From the NCBI GenBank assembly GCA_947652605.1, contig OX393583.1, forward strand, positions 10,333,222 to 10,397,221: a DNA stretch of 64,000 nt. Direction: 5' to 3'. A program made the position numbers and the translations under genes. The notes under the pieces were generated by a model. The model made no database searches. It had not been told where the DNA came from and saw only the letters and a program-made list of their open reading frames with translations. Of this stretch, positions 21,872 to 31,850 are shown piece after piece (positions within the stretch are counted from its first letter, which is position 1; every line of letters starts with the position of its first letter). This DNA is from Elmis aenea. Lineage: Eukaryota > Arthropoda > Insecta > Coleoptera > Elmidae.

Positions 21872-23430
21872 CAGGTTGCCCATTTTTCTAACCTGTTGTA
21901 TGGGCAACTCCGTTAATATTGGAGATACAGGAACGTTTGAATTAGCAAATTTGTGCAGAATTTAAAGAAAAATCTGATGCCATTTTCAAATTTGACCTAT
22001 GTCATCAACTTTTTGAAATATTTTGAAAAAACTGAAAAAGGTCGATTTTTTCAAACTTGAATAATTCCGTAATCATATGAATTAGAACGAAAATAAAAAT
22101 TGGCTTTTATAGATATTTTTACGTAGATTTTAAATAAGTTAACGAAATTTTCATAGCACTCTCGATTTTCGAGTTATAGCACAAACTTGCATTTTTTTAA
22201 ATGGAAGTCATAGTTGGCTGTGGTCTTATTAAAAAGGTTATTTTTTTCTTGTTTTAATGATATCAGGTTTGTTATGCTTTACTCTTGTAGTTTTTCTTTA
22301 AATAAGCAAAAATCATTTTACATGTTCTCAGCCTACTAATAGATGGGAGTTATCCCGTGTTGATGTTCTTTTTTTTCGATGTGACATTTAAGAGTTGTCT
22401 CTTATCGGTAGTGTCGCAATTATTAGCCAGTTACAAATTTTAAAAACAAAACCTCAGAGTTTGTCAAATAAAATTTATTGTTTGTTATACGTATGTCTCT
22501 CTCGTGTTGATCAAAATTTTTGTTTATTATAAATTTCAAAAACAATGTTTTCTTATGAAGAAATATTATCAGGCTTTTTGGTATACCCGTATTTTTTTAA
22601 ATTGGTTTCTAATAACGAAAATAATTTCTTTCTTGGTTGGCTCCTTTTCATAAATCTTTGCAAATACATTTCACTTGAATTTCTACTATTTCTATTACAA
22701 GCGTAGTAACAGAAAAGCATGTGATTTTTTTCTTCATTAGAACACATTGTTTTTGAAATTTACAATAAACTCAATCAAAAATTTTGATCAACACGAGAGA
22801 GAGATTTATACGTAAAACAAACAATAAATTATATTTGACAAACTCTGAGGTTTTGTTTTTAAAATTTGCAACTGGCTAATAACTGCTACACTAACAATAA
22901 GTGACAACTCTTAAATGTCACATCGAAAAAAAAGAACATCAACACGGGATAACTCCCATTTATTAGTAGGCTGAGAACATGTAAAATGATTTTTGCTTAT
23001 TTAAAGAAAAACTACAAGAGTAAAGCATAACAAACCTTATATCATTGAAACGAGAAAAAAATAACCTTTTTAATATGACCACAGCCAACTATGACTTCCA
23101 TTTAAAAAAATGCAAGTTTGTGCTATAACTCGGAAATCGAAAGTGCTATGAAAATTTCGTTAACATATTTAAAATCTACGTAAAAACATCTATAAAAGCC
23201 AATTTTTATTTTCGTTCTAATTCATATGATTACGGAATTATTCAAGTTTGAAAAAATCGACCTTTTTCAGTTTTTTCAAAATATTTCAAAAAGTTGATTA
23301 CGTAGGTCAAATTTGAAAATGGCATCAGATTTCCCTTTAAATTCTGCACAAATTTGCTAATTTAAACGTTTCTGTATCTCTAATATTAACGGAGTTACCC
23401 ATACAACAGGTTAGAAAAATGGGCACCCTG
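21872..23430. mobile_element. CAGGTTGCCC foldback, 1.56 kb, TATA duplication, coding centre
   Basis: Starts CAGGTTGCCCATTTTTCTAA and ends TTAGAAAAATGGGCACCCTG, flanked by TATA (21868-21871, 23431-23434). The arms are about 700 bp each and nearly perfectly complementary. The centre (about 22545-22750) is not self-complementary and carries a short coding remnant. A second copy is at 62150-63697. Confidence 0.92.
22553..22747 (-). pseudogene. DUF4817-like HTH peptide at the foldback centre
   Basis: A 64-codon frame reads MCSNEEKNHMLFCYYACNRN, then EMYLQRFMKRSQPRKKLFSL and ETNLKKYG, and then diverges. The spacing of the opening NEE, the Y-x-x-C-x-x-N motif, the Y-x-x-R-F box and the R-x-x-P box resembles DUF4817, a helix-turn-helix found at the N-terminus of arthropod IS630/Tc1/mariner-like transposases. 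Only the first helix-turn-helix would be encoded and no DDE domain follows. A homologous, longer reading lies in the second copy at 62700-63012. The family call comes from pattern memory and needs a profile search. Confidence 0.5.
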
Positions 23431-23601
23431 TATACCATAGTGTTCTAATTTCGTTAGCAGTATCTCGTGGTCAATACTATCGAAAGCTTTTGAGAGATCG
23501 ACACACATGACCATGGTGTGTTTGTCTTTATTGAGGGATTGAAGTACATTTCGGATTGCCATGTAAATAGCGCGGGTAGTACTAAGGAATAATTTATCTT
23601 A

Positions 23602-23670
23602 TTTAAGCAAACCTGTATCTCTTATAATAAGCGAGATCCCAATGCTGGAAATGTTATCTGGGACACTCTG
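23602..23670. repeat. Solo foldback arm
   Basis: Mirror image of 4118-4190: TTATAATAAGCGAGATCCC and GGAAATGTTATCTGGGACAC, ending CACTCTG before TATA. No partner arm is nearby. Confidence 0.65.
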
Positions 23671-23675
23671 TATAA

Positions 23676-24955
23676 CACAACCAACAGGTACAGTCAGTTG
23701 CGTTAATTTCATTGCATACGTAATGAAGTTTCACCTTAGATTAGTGTATAAAATTATGTACAGTTGTAGCTGTTGTTTTTTGGTTTCTGTTGCATTTTTT
23801 AAGTACTGTTTTAACTTTTATAGAAAGCAATATCTATCTTTTTTTTTAAAGAAATTTTTACTGTTTTCGTTTCGTCACAATTATTGTGTATATTTAAATA
23901 AAAGTATTTAAAATGTATAATCTCAGTCCTTGCTGATCTGGAGTTAAAAAAAATAAATATGACACCCTTATTAATACCTCGACATTATCACTACATCATT
24001 ATTATTAAAACTTGCCTGAGGATGCTGACAAAATTAAGTCAACGAAACATATAGGTTTTATGAAAAATTAGAAACAATAAAAACCTTTTTAAACACCGGA
24101 AAAAGTCTTTGTACAATTAAACCTTACATAATTTTAAAAAATAGGAGTAACCCATATTATATCTAATCAAAGAATATCTTTAAGAATGTATCATATTTTT
24201 ATTATTGTTAGGTAATCAGGGTTGACTTTATTTAAGATTTTGTTTATTTGTAACGTTGTGTAGCCATTGTTTTTAAGAAGACTGTTTCTCATTTATTGAA
24301 TTAAATACTTCTTTGAGTTATCAAGAGCAAGTTTAAGTAAAGCACAATACATTAGCGGAGCTAAAATATCTCATCTAATTTCTTGTTGTTATATCAACTA
24401 CCCTAATATTTATATAACGATTTGATAATAAAATTTACCCTTGCTTATTAAAATTTTGTTTTAATCTAAACAGATGAATGGCGCTTGGGTTACCATGCCC
24501 GCTTCGGCCGGGACGGAGAGGGAAACAGTTAAAGCATGTTGGAAGATATCTTTATTATTACCCCGCCTCGTGAAAATAAGAAACGCTGAAAACGTAAGGG
24601 AAATAAAGAGGGAGATTTTCTCGAGAAAATCGTTTATTTTTGACTTGCGCATTGGTACGTTTTACGATTTCAGATATACTCTAGGATTCTAGTCGTGTAA
24701 CACAAAAAAAGTTAAATTAAATGCTCTACTGAAAGAGACGGGTTTTGGTTAAACTAAAAATGAATGGAGACATCGGTTTCAGCTTTGCCGAATGCTTTTA
24801 TACTAGTAGCAACTTACATATTATATTTATCTATGTTTTTTTTTGTGTTGGAGTATTATTTTTGTTACATTTTTGTGTGATTTTTACATATACATATTTG
24901 AATTAGACGTTGAGCCATGGTTCTCGGTAACTTATAAATGTTTTTGATTTACATC
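23676..24955. other. Spacer; possible hammerhead-like motif at 24016-24057
   Basis: Mostly featureless. At 24016 the string CTGAGGA is followed by TGAC...GTCA and GAAAC (24044-24048), the order of a hammerhead ribozyme core. A GC-richer patch at 24474-24640 carries a 72-codon frame with no recognised domain. Confidence 0.3.
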
Positions 24956-25957
24956 CAGGGTTGAGCAGATTTAAATCAATTGATTTAAATCATGATTTAA
25001 ATCATGATTTAAATCATGATTTAAATCAAGTGAAAAAAAAGCATCAATTTAAATCACTTATTATATGAGTAGGTAATAAAACATTTATAACAAAACAAAA
25101 TTTTATTTTCTCAAATAAAAAAAACATTAGGTATATGGTATTTATGTATGTATATAAGTATTTAAAAAAAAAACAACAGTTCTTATATGTATATACGTAT
25201 TAAATACATACTTATACGTAACGTAACGAAACGTAATTCATTTAAAATAATATATAATAATATACATTTATAAATTTTTGGTATTGTAATGTTGGAATAA
25301 AAATACCAGTTTTGCAGCCTTTTCAGTTCCCAGTTTATTTCTTATTGTCGAATGGACCAATCCAAATGTTGAAAAAATTCTTTCAACTGAGGCCGAAGAA
25401 GTTACACTGCACATTAGTTGTGTTAATATTGGCAACACTTTATTAATATCGGAAACATCTTTTTGTGATTTTCACCACTGTATTGGAGTAACATTATTAA
25501 TAATTTCCTCACTAAACATAACAGATTTAAATGGATCAGATTTAGCTTCATATTTTATTATTATGGGTAATAAACCACTGTGTGGGTAACTTTCTGCTGC
25601 TACTTTTAAAGCTGCGTCTTTTTCATTATATTTTAAAGGAAATTTTGTTTTTCTAGGGTCTAATAAATAAGCCAAAAAATGGTACGGTGTCAAAGCTTGA
25701 GCATATCGTTTTTGAAATGCAGCCATTTGTTTAATATTTAATGTAATAGTATCATCAAAAACAGCCTCAAGTTCTTTCCATGCTTCTACAGCATCAGCTA
25801 AAAATGCATCTGTTCTTTGTAATTTGTCTAAAGTTACGGAAATTGGTTTAATTATTTTTAAAAAATCTTCTGCCGATCGTTTCAGTTTAATGTTAGACAC
25901 CTTTTGGAATATTAAAGAATCAATTTGGTCTTTGTTCTCTTCACAAATTTGTAACAA
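24956..25957 (-). mobile_element. hAT element, 3' part, with TTTAAATCA subterminal repeats
   Basis: The 3' terminus is at 24956, reading CAGGGTTGAGCAGATTTAAA on the plus strand, followed by about five ATGATTTAAATC units (24967-25030). The transposase C-terminus lies just inside on the minus strand, as expected. The 5' half and its terminus are missing, so no target duplication can be confirmed (the octamer before the end is TTTACATC). Confidence 0.75.
25268..25957 (-). pseudogene. hAT transposase, C-terminal third
   Basis: From 25957 down to 25472 an open frame of 161 codons includes DAVEAWKELEAVFDDTITL and FLAYLLDPRKTKFPL, typical of the region before the hAT dimerisation domain. After one in-frame TGA the same frame continues with the dimerisation domain itself (VLPILTQLMCSVTSSASVER, then IFSTFGLVHSTIRNKLG) to TAA at 25268-25270. 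The A-x-V-E-R-x-F-S motif is the family hallmark. The zinc finger and the catalytic residues lie in the lost 5' part. Apart from the stop the frame is intact, so this is a moderately young relic. Confidence 0.85.
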
Positions 25958-26378
25958 TTTTTATAATGTATATCAACTATGTCTTACTATTTTTAAAAAT
26001 AAAATACTATAAAAAAAAAATTCCCCATTATTTCATACAAAATATATGAAGGTACAATTGTACCTATGCAGCCTGTTATGAATGGAAAAACAACTTGACC
26101 CCTTATCTCGGAAGAGGGGAAATTTTTTTCTGAAATTTAGCTCATCTTATTTTTTTTTTTTTTTTTAGTTTAAATAATGTTACGATCTAGTCTTAGACTA
26201 ATAAGTAACTTAGTTCTATTCCTGATATACTATAAAAAGTTAAGATGTAAGTCACCCATTGGCGTCTCTTATCTGTTCTAGCATTTGGCACTCTTATCTT
26301 GTGCACTAACACAAACACTGACTCTGCTTATTTTAAAACACTTTTTAACACTTTTTTTAAAGCACTAATATTCTCACA

Positions 26379-29036
26379 TTATAACAGCTCAAAGGGTTTT
26401 TTCCTTTTGAGTCTCCTGACTATATTTGTGTTATCGAGAAGCTGGATAGCCTCGATATTCACGTGCTGCAGTAGTCTTTCTTCGTGGCTTCTCGAAAACT
26501 TCTGAATTTCACTGTCCACAAACTCTACTCCAAGGTCTCTATGAAGATCATCGTTTCTAATGTACCAGGGTGCATCTACGATGTTCCTTAGTACTTTATT
26601 TTGAAAAGTTTGTATTACTTTAATGTTGCTTTTTTTGGTACAACCCCAGAGCTGTATACCGTATGTCCACACTGGTTTTAGTATCTGCTTGTATAGTAGA
26701 AGCTTGTTATGTACTGACAGAGCGGAGTTTCTTCCTAAGAGCCAGTACATTTTTCGATATCTAATACCCAACTCCTCTCTTTTTTTTTTGACATGAACTT
26801 TCCACCGAAGTTTAGTGTCAAGTGTTAAGCCGAGATATTTGGCTGTGTTGGCATATGGTATTATCTGACCATTTATGGTTACCGGAGCGTGTTCTATTCG
26901 TTTGTTGGTGAAATCAATATGGACTGACTTGGTTTCGTTGAGTTTTATCCTCCACCTTTTTGTCCAGCTTTGAAATTGATTGATGGCTGTTTGCAGCTTG
27001 TTTGCTGTTTCTTCGTTGCTTTTGCAGACAGCTAGGATGGCAGTATCGTCAACAAAAGTAGCTATTGTGTTGTTTTCTGGTACTGGAAGATCACAGGTAG
27101 ACAGTAGGTAAAGGACTGGACCCAAGACACTACCCTGTGGCACTCCGGCTTTAATTTCTTTGAGATTAGAGTAGGCATCTTCCTGCTTGATCCTAAAATA
27201 TCTCTCTGATAAATAAGACATCAGAATTTCTGTGTATTGTTTGGGAAGGATATGTTTTAATTTATAATGCAGTCCTTCATGCCAAACCTTATCAAATGCT
27301 TGCGCCACATCCAGAAATACTGCGGAACAAACATTTTTCTCTTCTAATGCTCTTTCAATAATATTAGTTATCCTATGGACTTGGTCAACTGTGGAGTGTT
27401 TATGTCTAAATCCAAATTGGTGATTTGAGATCAAACTTTTTCTTTCAATGATGGGTTGCATTCTCTTGAGAAGCAGTTTCTCGAAAAGTTTAGACATGAT
27501 AGGTAACAGTGAAATTGGTCTATAGGATGTGGCTTCGTGTGGGGATTTACCTGGTTTTGGTATCATGACTATCTCCGCCACTTTCCACAGCTTAGGCACG
27601 TATTTTAGTCTAAATGCAGCATTAATAAGGTTGGTAAGCTTGACTAGTGCTTTTCTTGGGAGCTGCTTTAACACTTCTCCTGTTATCAGTTCAAAGCCAG
27701 GAGCTTTTTTTGGGTTAATATTTTTGATTTCATTCATAACCTCCTTAGGAGAGACATGTGTAATTTTTTCATTTTCGTGTATGGCGTCATCATTAAATAT
27801 TTGCTCTTCTTGTACGCTATGTGGTTGAAAGATGCTTTGTAGGTGTTCGGAAAATCGTTGAGCTTTTTGTTCATTACTCCTGGCCCAGCTTCCATCCTCG
27901 TTCTTAATTGGCGGTATTTGCATGATCGGTCTTTTTATTCTTATAGTTGCCTTCCAGAGAGAATATTCTGTGCTGTTGTCATTAGTCATTTCTCTCAGGT
28001 AGGTGCTTATCGATTCATCTTTTAGATCTTTAATCTCTCTTCTCAGAAGTTGTGTGAGATTATTTAAATTGGTCTTGTCCTGTGGGGCTCTGGTTTGAAA
28101 CCATTTTCTTCTCGCTTTTCGTTTTTCTGCTAATAGGTTCCTTATCTCTTTTGGATAGTTATTACCTTTTAGACGCTTTTTTATTTCTGGTGTATTCTCC
28201 CAGGCTGTTTGTTGAATATCATTGATGAATTTCTCCACTTCTGAATCCAGTTGTGCTTCTCTTTTAAGCGGTACATTTAATTTAATTTTTCCTTCGAGAG
28301 ATTGTTTGAAACTTTCCCAATCAGTGCACCTATTTACCAGCATTGGGTTATTTTCTTTTTGAATAATTTTCTCACTCAAAGTTAACAGTATCGCTGAGTG
28401 GTCAGAAGACAGATCTTGACATTCTTCTATATGGAGGTAGCTTACAGAGATGTTTTTGACAGCAAAGAAGTCAATCAGATCTGGTACCTTGTTAGGGTCT
28501 GTTGGCCAATATGTTGGCTTACCTGTAGATATAGCTTCGCAACCATGTTCGTTTATTGCACTGAGAAGTTCCCTACCTTTTGTTGTGGTTAGTCGAGATC
28601 CCCAGTGGGTGTTCTTTGCGTTAAAATCGCCTCCTAATATGAATCTGTTATCTAGATGTTTAAACAAATCCAAGTATTCATCTTTTTTTATCGAGTGTCT
28701 GGGTGGACAGTATATTCCGGACACAATTAAGGAATTTCTTTTCGTTTTTATATTTACACTTGTAACTTGCATTTTTTCTGTCGCGTAGTTGGGTTCTTCA
28801 TAATGTTGAATGTTTTCCTTGATTATTACCGCACTTCCACCTTTCGCATCGTTGTCGGGATGGATAGTGTGGTAAGTTTTATATCCACGGAATTTAATGA
28901 ATGATTGACTAGTAAAGTGAGTCTCAGAGATGAGGCACACATCAATGTTTTCTTTATCTAGGACTACCTGTAGCTCTTGTTGATGATTGAGTAGTCCATT
29001 GGGATTCCATGCAATTATCTTAAGGGTATTATACAT
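26379..29036 (-). CDS. Jockey-type LINE ORF2: AP endonuclease and reverse transcriptase
   Basis: Encodes the enzyme that nicks target DNA and copies the element RNA into the genome (target-primed reverse transcription). I place the start at the ATG at 29036, where it overlaps the ORF1 stop (ATGTATAA), giving about 885 residues. Counting from a GTG eight codons upstream, an apurinic-type endonuclease fills residues 12-230, with the SETH glutamate near 46, GGDFNAKN near 143 and SSDHSA near 218. The reverse transcriptase spans roughly 450-740: KKAPG, SYRPISLLP, FLDVAQAFDKVW, GVPQGSVLGP and the catalytic box as FVDD near 669-672. The rest is the usual C-terminal region (WTYGIQLWGC). All key residues seem present and no stop interrupts it. 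ORF1 is almost entirely lost, so the copy probably cannot retrotranspose alone. Confidence 0.93.
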   Translation of the reverse strand: MYNTLKIIAWNPNGLLNHQQELQVVLDKENIDVCLISETHFTSQSFIKFRGYKTYHTIHPDNDAKGGSAVIIKENIQHYEEPNYATEKMQVTSVNIKTKRNSLIVSGIYCPPRHSIKKDEYLDLFKHLDNRFILGGDFNAKNTHWGSRLTTTKGRELLSAINEHGCEAISTGKPTYWPTDPNKVPDLIDFFAVKNISVSYLHIEECQDLSSDHSAILLTLSEKIIQKENNPMLVNRCTDWESFKQSLEGKIKLNVPLKREAQLDSEVEKFINDIQQTAWENTPEIKKRLKGNNYPKEIRNLLAEKRKARRKWFQTRAPQDKTNLNNLTQLLRREIKDLKDESISTYLREMTNDNSTEYSLWKATIRIKRPIMQIPPIKNEDGSWARSNEQKAQRFSEHLQSIFQPHSVQEEQIFNDDAIHENEKITHVSPKEVMNEIKNINPKKAPGFELITGEVLKQLPRKALVKLTNLINAAFRLKYVPKLWKVAEIVMIPKPGKSPHEATSYRPISLLPIMSKLFEKLLLKRMQPIIERKSLISNHQFGFRHKHSTVDQVHRITNIIERALEEKNVCSAVFLDVAQAFDKVWHEGLHYKLKHILPKQYTEILMSYLSERYFRIKQEDAYSNLKEIKAGVPQGSVLGPVLYLLSTCDLPVPENNTIATFVDDTAILAVCKSNEETANKLQTAINQFQSWTKRWRIKLNETKSVHIDFTNKRIEHAPVTINGQIIPYANTAKYLGLTLDTKLRWKVHVKKKREELGIRYRKMYWLLGRNSALSVHNKLLLYKQILKPVWTYGIQLWGCTKKSNIKVIQTFQNKVLRNIVDAPWYIRNDDLHRDLGVEFVDSEIQKFSRSHEERLLQHVNIEAIQLLDNTNIVRRLKRKKPFELL

Positions 29037-29103
29037 TACGTTTAGTTTTAGGTATAGCACCGTTTGCGCTATATTCTAATCTTTTCAGACGTTCATCTAG
29101 TGT
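29029..29103 (-). pseudogene. ORF1 (Gag-like) C-terminal remnant of the Jockey-type LINE
   Basis: From the truncation point the frame reads TLDERLKRLEYSANG, then AIPKTKRNV, and stops at TAA (29029-29031), overlapping the ORF2 ATG by 8 nt. This is the standard ORF1/ORF2 junction of such elements, so the 24 residues are best read as the ORF1 end. The rest of ORF1 was lost by incomplete reverse transcription. Confidence 0.75.
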
Positions 29104-29204
29104 GCTCATCTTATAATCTAGATCAAAAATTTAGAGTTTCCAGAAAAAAAGTTTTTGCAATTTAAAAACTAAAAAGTTACAATTGTACCTATGCCGCCTG
29201 ACAA

Positions 29205-29275
29205 GGGTTAAAGTAAATAGAATCGGACTCAATATACACCCTTGTCTAACTCCCACAAAATTAAGCCAAATATAG
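29205..29275 (-). pseudogene. LINE reverse transcriptase scrap (RTE-like)
   Basis: The minus strand reads LNFVGVRQGCILSPILFTLT. GVRQGCxLSPxLF is the conserved block just before the catalytic aspartates in RTE and related LINE reverse transcriptases. Only this block survives. Confidence 0.6.
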
Positions 29276-30071
29276 CATAATTAAATTTAAAAATATTTAA
29301 AAATATTTAAAAAAAATTCTTTTTCATAAAAGTTTCTGACAATAGATTTTAAAAAACGTAAACAACTATGAATAAACTTCTTTTGAGGAAAGAACTACTC
29401 ATTTGACAATAACTTTTAAATTTAAACAACAAATAATAAATGTAATTTATTTATCAGAATATGAGAGTAAAAGCACTTCAAAACTAATTTATAAAATTTA
29501 AGATTTATCGTAGTAGTTCATGCGGTCCATTGAAAAATTACAGATTTTCATCAAAAAGACGCCATTTCAAAAACTGCACCATTTTCATCTCGACAGAAAG
29601 CATCGGAAAATCACATCGTCCTGTCGAAACACGCAAAATTTTGTTTTATCTCGCTTCTGTAATTTATTCGTCTTTTGCTTAATTCGTTATTTGTCCGCGT
29701 GTGTGCAACACGGCAGCGCTTCTAGAAAATAGTTTTGCTTGGTAAGGAGTCTTGTTTCATTTATATAACTGTGCGATATTAGATATGCAAATTAAGCTCC
29801 CTAGCGCTCCTGGCGGCAACAGAGTCAACTAATTGGCAACTTCTTAATGTCGTTTATACTTACTTTGCCAAGCTAGGCACGTCTCTTTGATATATTCACT
29901 ATAGTTTCCTTTAATACAATTCTGCGTGGTCGCATTTTAGCAGGCTACGTCTATATTAAATAGTTAGTGCAAAATACAGCCTCCATAGTAATTAGATAAA
30001 TAATTAAGTTATTTAAAAAAATTAAATTATATTGTTTAATTTAATTTCGTGTGTTAATTAAAAATTTATTC
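29276..30071. other. No recognisable feature
   Basis: AT-rich non-coding sequence, with a slightly GC-richer part around 29560-29900. There is no convincing open frame. Confidence 0.35.
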
Positions 30072-31150
30072 ACACACCCAGAGAAAACTCCTCTTGATTT
30101 AATGCAAATTTGTATTCATTCAAAAGGAATGCAGTTTCCAATACGCCCAAAAGGAGGCCGTTTTAATTCTAAACTGCAAAACGTTTTGATTTTGCCGTTT
30201 AAATTCAATGCATCACAGTTTTAATTTAAACTACAGTTTTAAAATGAAACTGCGCAATGTTAAATTAAAATTTGTTTGTATTGTTTTCAATACCATATTG
30301 TTTCAATTTAAAATGTCGTATAGTTTTGAAAAAAAATGAATAAATATTGAATTAAAATGTCCCTTTTTTTATTTCAAAATTTATTTACCTACTCTTAAAT
30401 TTAAGAAAACAATATTTTGTTTCAAAACATATATTTTTGAACAATTTGAGGGAAACAGATAATGGCAATGGTTCTCTATAGACTAATTGGTACAAAAAAA
30501 ACAGCAAATTAAATCGTTTAATACATTTTTATTCACACCACCCACTTCACCAAAAAATAAACATTATAAAAAACATACGACGATGGATAATTTTACTATC
30601 ACATGTCATTAATACATAACGGTACACCCGTACTAGATTCATTAATATATACTATTAGTCAAGACTTGTATCAAGCAAAGAGGTAACACTATCACACACT
30701 TATACACTTATTAACCCAGGAAACATCTTATAAGCTAACAACTGATATCGCCAAAATGATAGATCTACGCCAACAGCAAAATGTCTAATCAAGCGCTAAA
30801 CAAACGCATCAGTATCGTCCGATTATGCATGCGCACAACAAGTTTTGTGAATTTTAAACGCATCAGTTTTCAATTAAAACTGTCAACATTTAAATTTAAA
30901 ACGTAAAGTATTGAATCAAAATATAAGGTGTATTAAATTTATCTTTTAAAACTTAAATGTTTTGATTCAACCCAAAACAATTTAAAACGACAAACATCAA
31001 CTTTTCAAAACCTCTCTTGTTTTAAATGAACTTAACACAAATTTTAATTCAAAAAAATGTTTTATCTGAAATATGTTATGTATTGAATAGCCACAAAAAT
31101 GTCAAAAACGGGAAATGTATTGAAACAACAATTTTATTTTTCTCAGTGTA
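30072..31150. mobile_element. Putative inverted-repeat element with CAC-x-GAGAAAA ends
   Basis: The left end CACCCAGAGAAAA and the right end TTTTTCTCAGTG are approximate mirrors. The interior is packed with AATTTAAAACTG/CAGTTTTAATT motifs on both strands. No target duplication was found, so the boundaries are tentative. Confidence 0.45.
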
Positions 31151-31494
31151 TCATCGAACACATACATGTATGTTGTTAGTACGGAAAATGTAAGTTATAA
31201 ATGAAACAATAGAATTTTCCGTCCCTTAAAAACTGAGTAATTTTCACTGCTTAAGTTTGGTCTATCCTAAATGTCTATTGCAAATTTTGCTGCATAATAT
31301 TTGCCTAAAGATTATGCAACGTGACCAATAAAAAAATTTTCTTTTGGGGGTGTCAACCTGAATTTACACATGACAAAATTGCACCGGAAAAATTAAACCA
31401 TTTGGTACGTGGTTGTCACTTCAAATGTTTAAACTTAGACAAATTGTCATCATATTGTATATCTTAGAAACAATTAAGCTACTTTTCTTATCTG

Positions 31495-31850
31495 ACCACG
31501 ATATGTTGTAGCTAGAATCTGATCAAGGCTGTGTTTATTGCATCAAGAACGTCAAAACTAAATGTTTTGCAGAGTTATCCGTGCCACTGGCCATATCCTT
31601 CGGAAAAATAGGGGAAAAACTGAAAAGCTGAATAATAAAAGTAATTTTTGCGATCGCGTTGGCCATGAAACCGTCAGAGATAAAATCGATATTCTTCTAT
31701 TTACCAATGCGCGCATTCTTTGCAAGTAAAATGGTGCAAAGTTTTTGAAAAAATCTTAAACGGTTCCGGAGAAAAACGCGAAAAACGAGGGGCTTGTAAA
31801 AACGGTTTTCCCTATGTTAAACGCCTATGCAAGTTGCATAGATACAGAGT
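31495..31850. repeat. Single arm of the 1330-1850 foldback family
   Basis: Shares GATCAAGGCTGTGTTTATTG, AAATGTTTTGCAGAGTTAT and, mirrored, GCGATCGCGTTGGCCATGA. The element centre is included but the second arm is lost. Confidence 0.65.

Larger units (their letters stand above)
20468..23590 (-). pseudogene. LINE reverse transcriptase, interrupted (Jockey/CR1-like)
   Basis: Reading from 23590 downward: TTRAIYMAIRNVLQS, the first RT aspartate motif VDLSKAFDSIDHE, a break at 23434, then ERNQYVAGKD, GVPQGSILGI and FADDTSAI (the catalytic DD), VNKTQVIQFS and WGNASDSERLF. After a second insertion it resumes IQKRCIRNIFDLN. Both joins keep the frame once the inserted DNA and one TATA are ignored, so the ORF was open when they landed. 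Downstream it is decayed: a frameshift after FDLN, further stops, and a C-terminal region with HCKDTFRDNEILTFYGLL, typical of insect LINE tails, up to TAA at 20468. Endonuclease and ORF1 are absent. The clade call is approximate. Confidence 0.8.
20338..23597 (-). mobile_element. Non-LTR retrotransposon, 5'-truncated, with two foldback insertions
   Basis: On the minus strand the element ends in AATAAGG followed by ATT repeats (20338-20351), a tail like those at 40113-40140 and 60791-60826. The other boundary near 23597 abuts a solo foldback arm. Inside, two palindromes landed at TATA: 20883-21228 and 21872-23430. Without them the LINE is about 1.35 kb. Confidence 0.75.
26150..29103 (-). mobile_element. 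Jockey-type LINE, 5'-truncated, with exact 10-bp target duplication
   Basis: The insertion is bounded by GCTCATCTTA on both sides (26140-26149 and 29104-29113). Its 3' end on the minus strand is a 17-base poly(A) (26150-26166). It carries the last 24 codons of ORF1, an intact ORF2 and a 3' UTR of about 210 bp. The exact duplication and open ORF2 indicate a recent insertion. It landed between two copies of ACAATTGTACCTATGC (about 26054 and 29179), part of an older repeat at the site. Confidence 0.93.

Noticed and set aside
24474..24692. 72-codon frame in a GC-richer patch as a host exon
   Set aside because: No recognised domain and no splice context; the opposite strand is also open, as expected by chance in a GC-richer patch.
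26051..29200. Direct repeats ACAATTGTACCTATGC on either side of the Jockey-type LINE as its target duplication
   Set aside because: They lie about 70-100 bp outside the insertion and are imperfect at their edges; the exact 10-bp GCTCATCTTA directly abuts the poly(A) and the 5' truncation.
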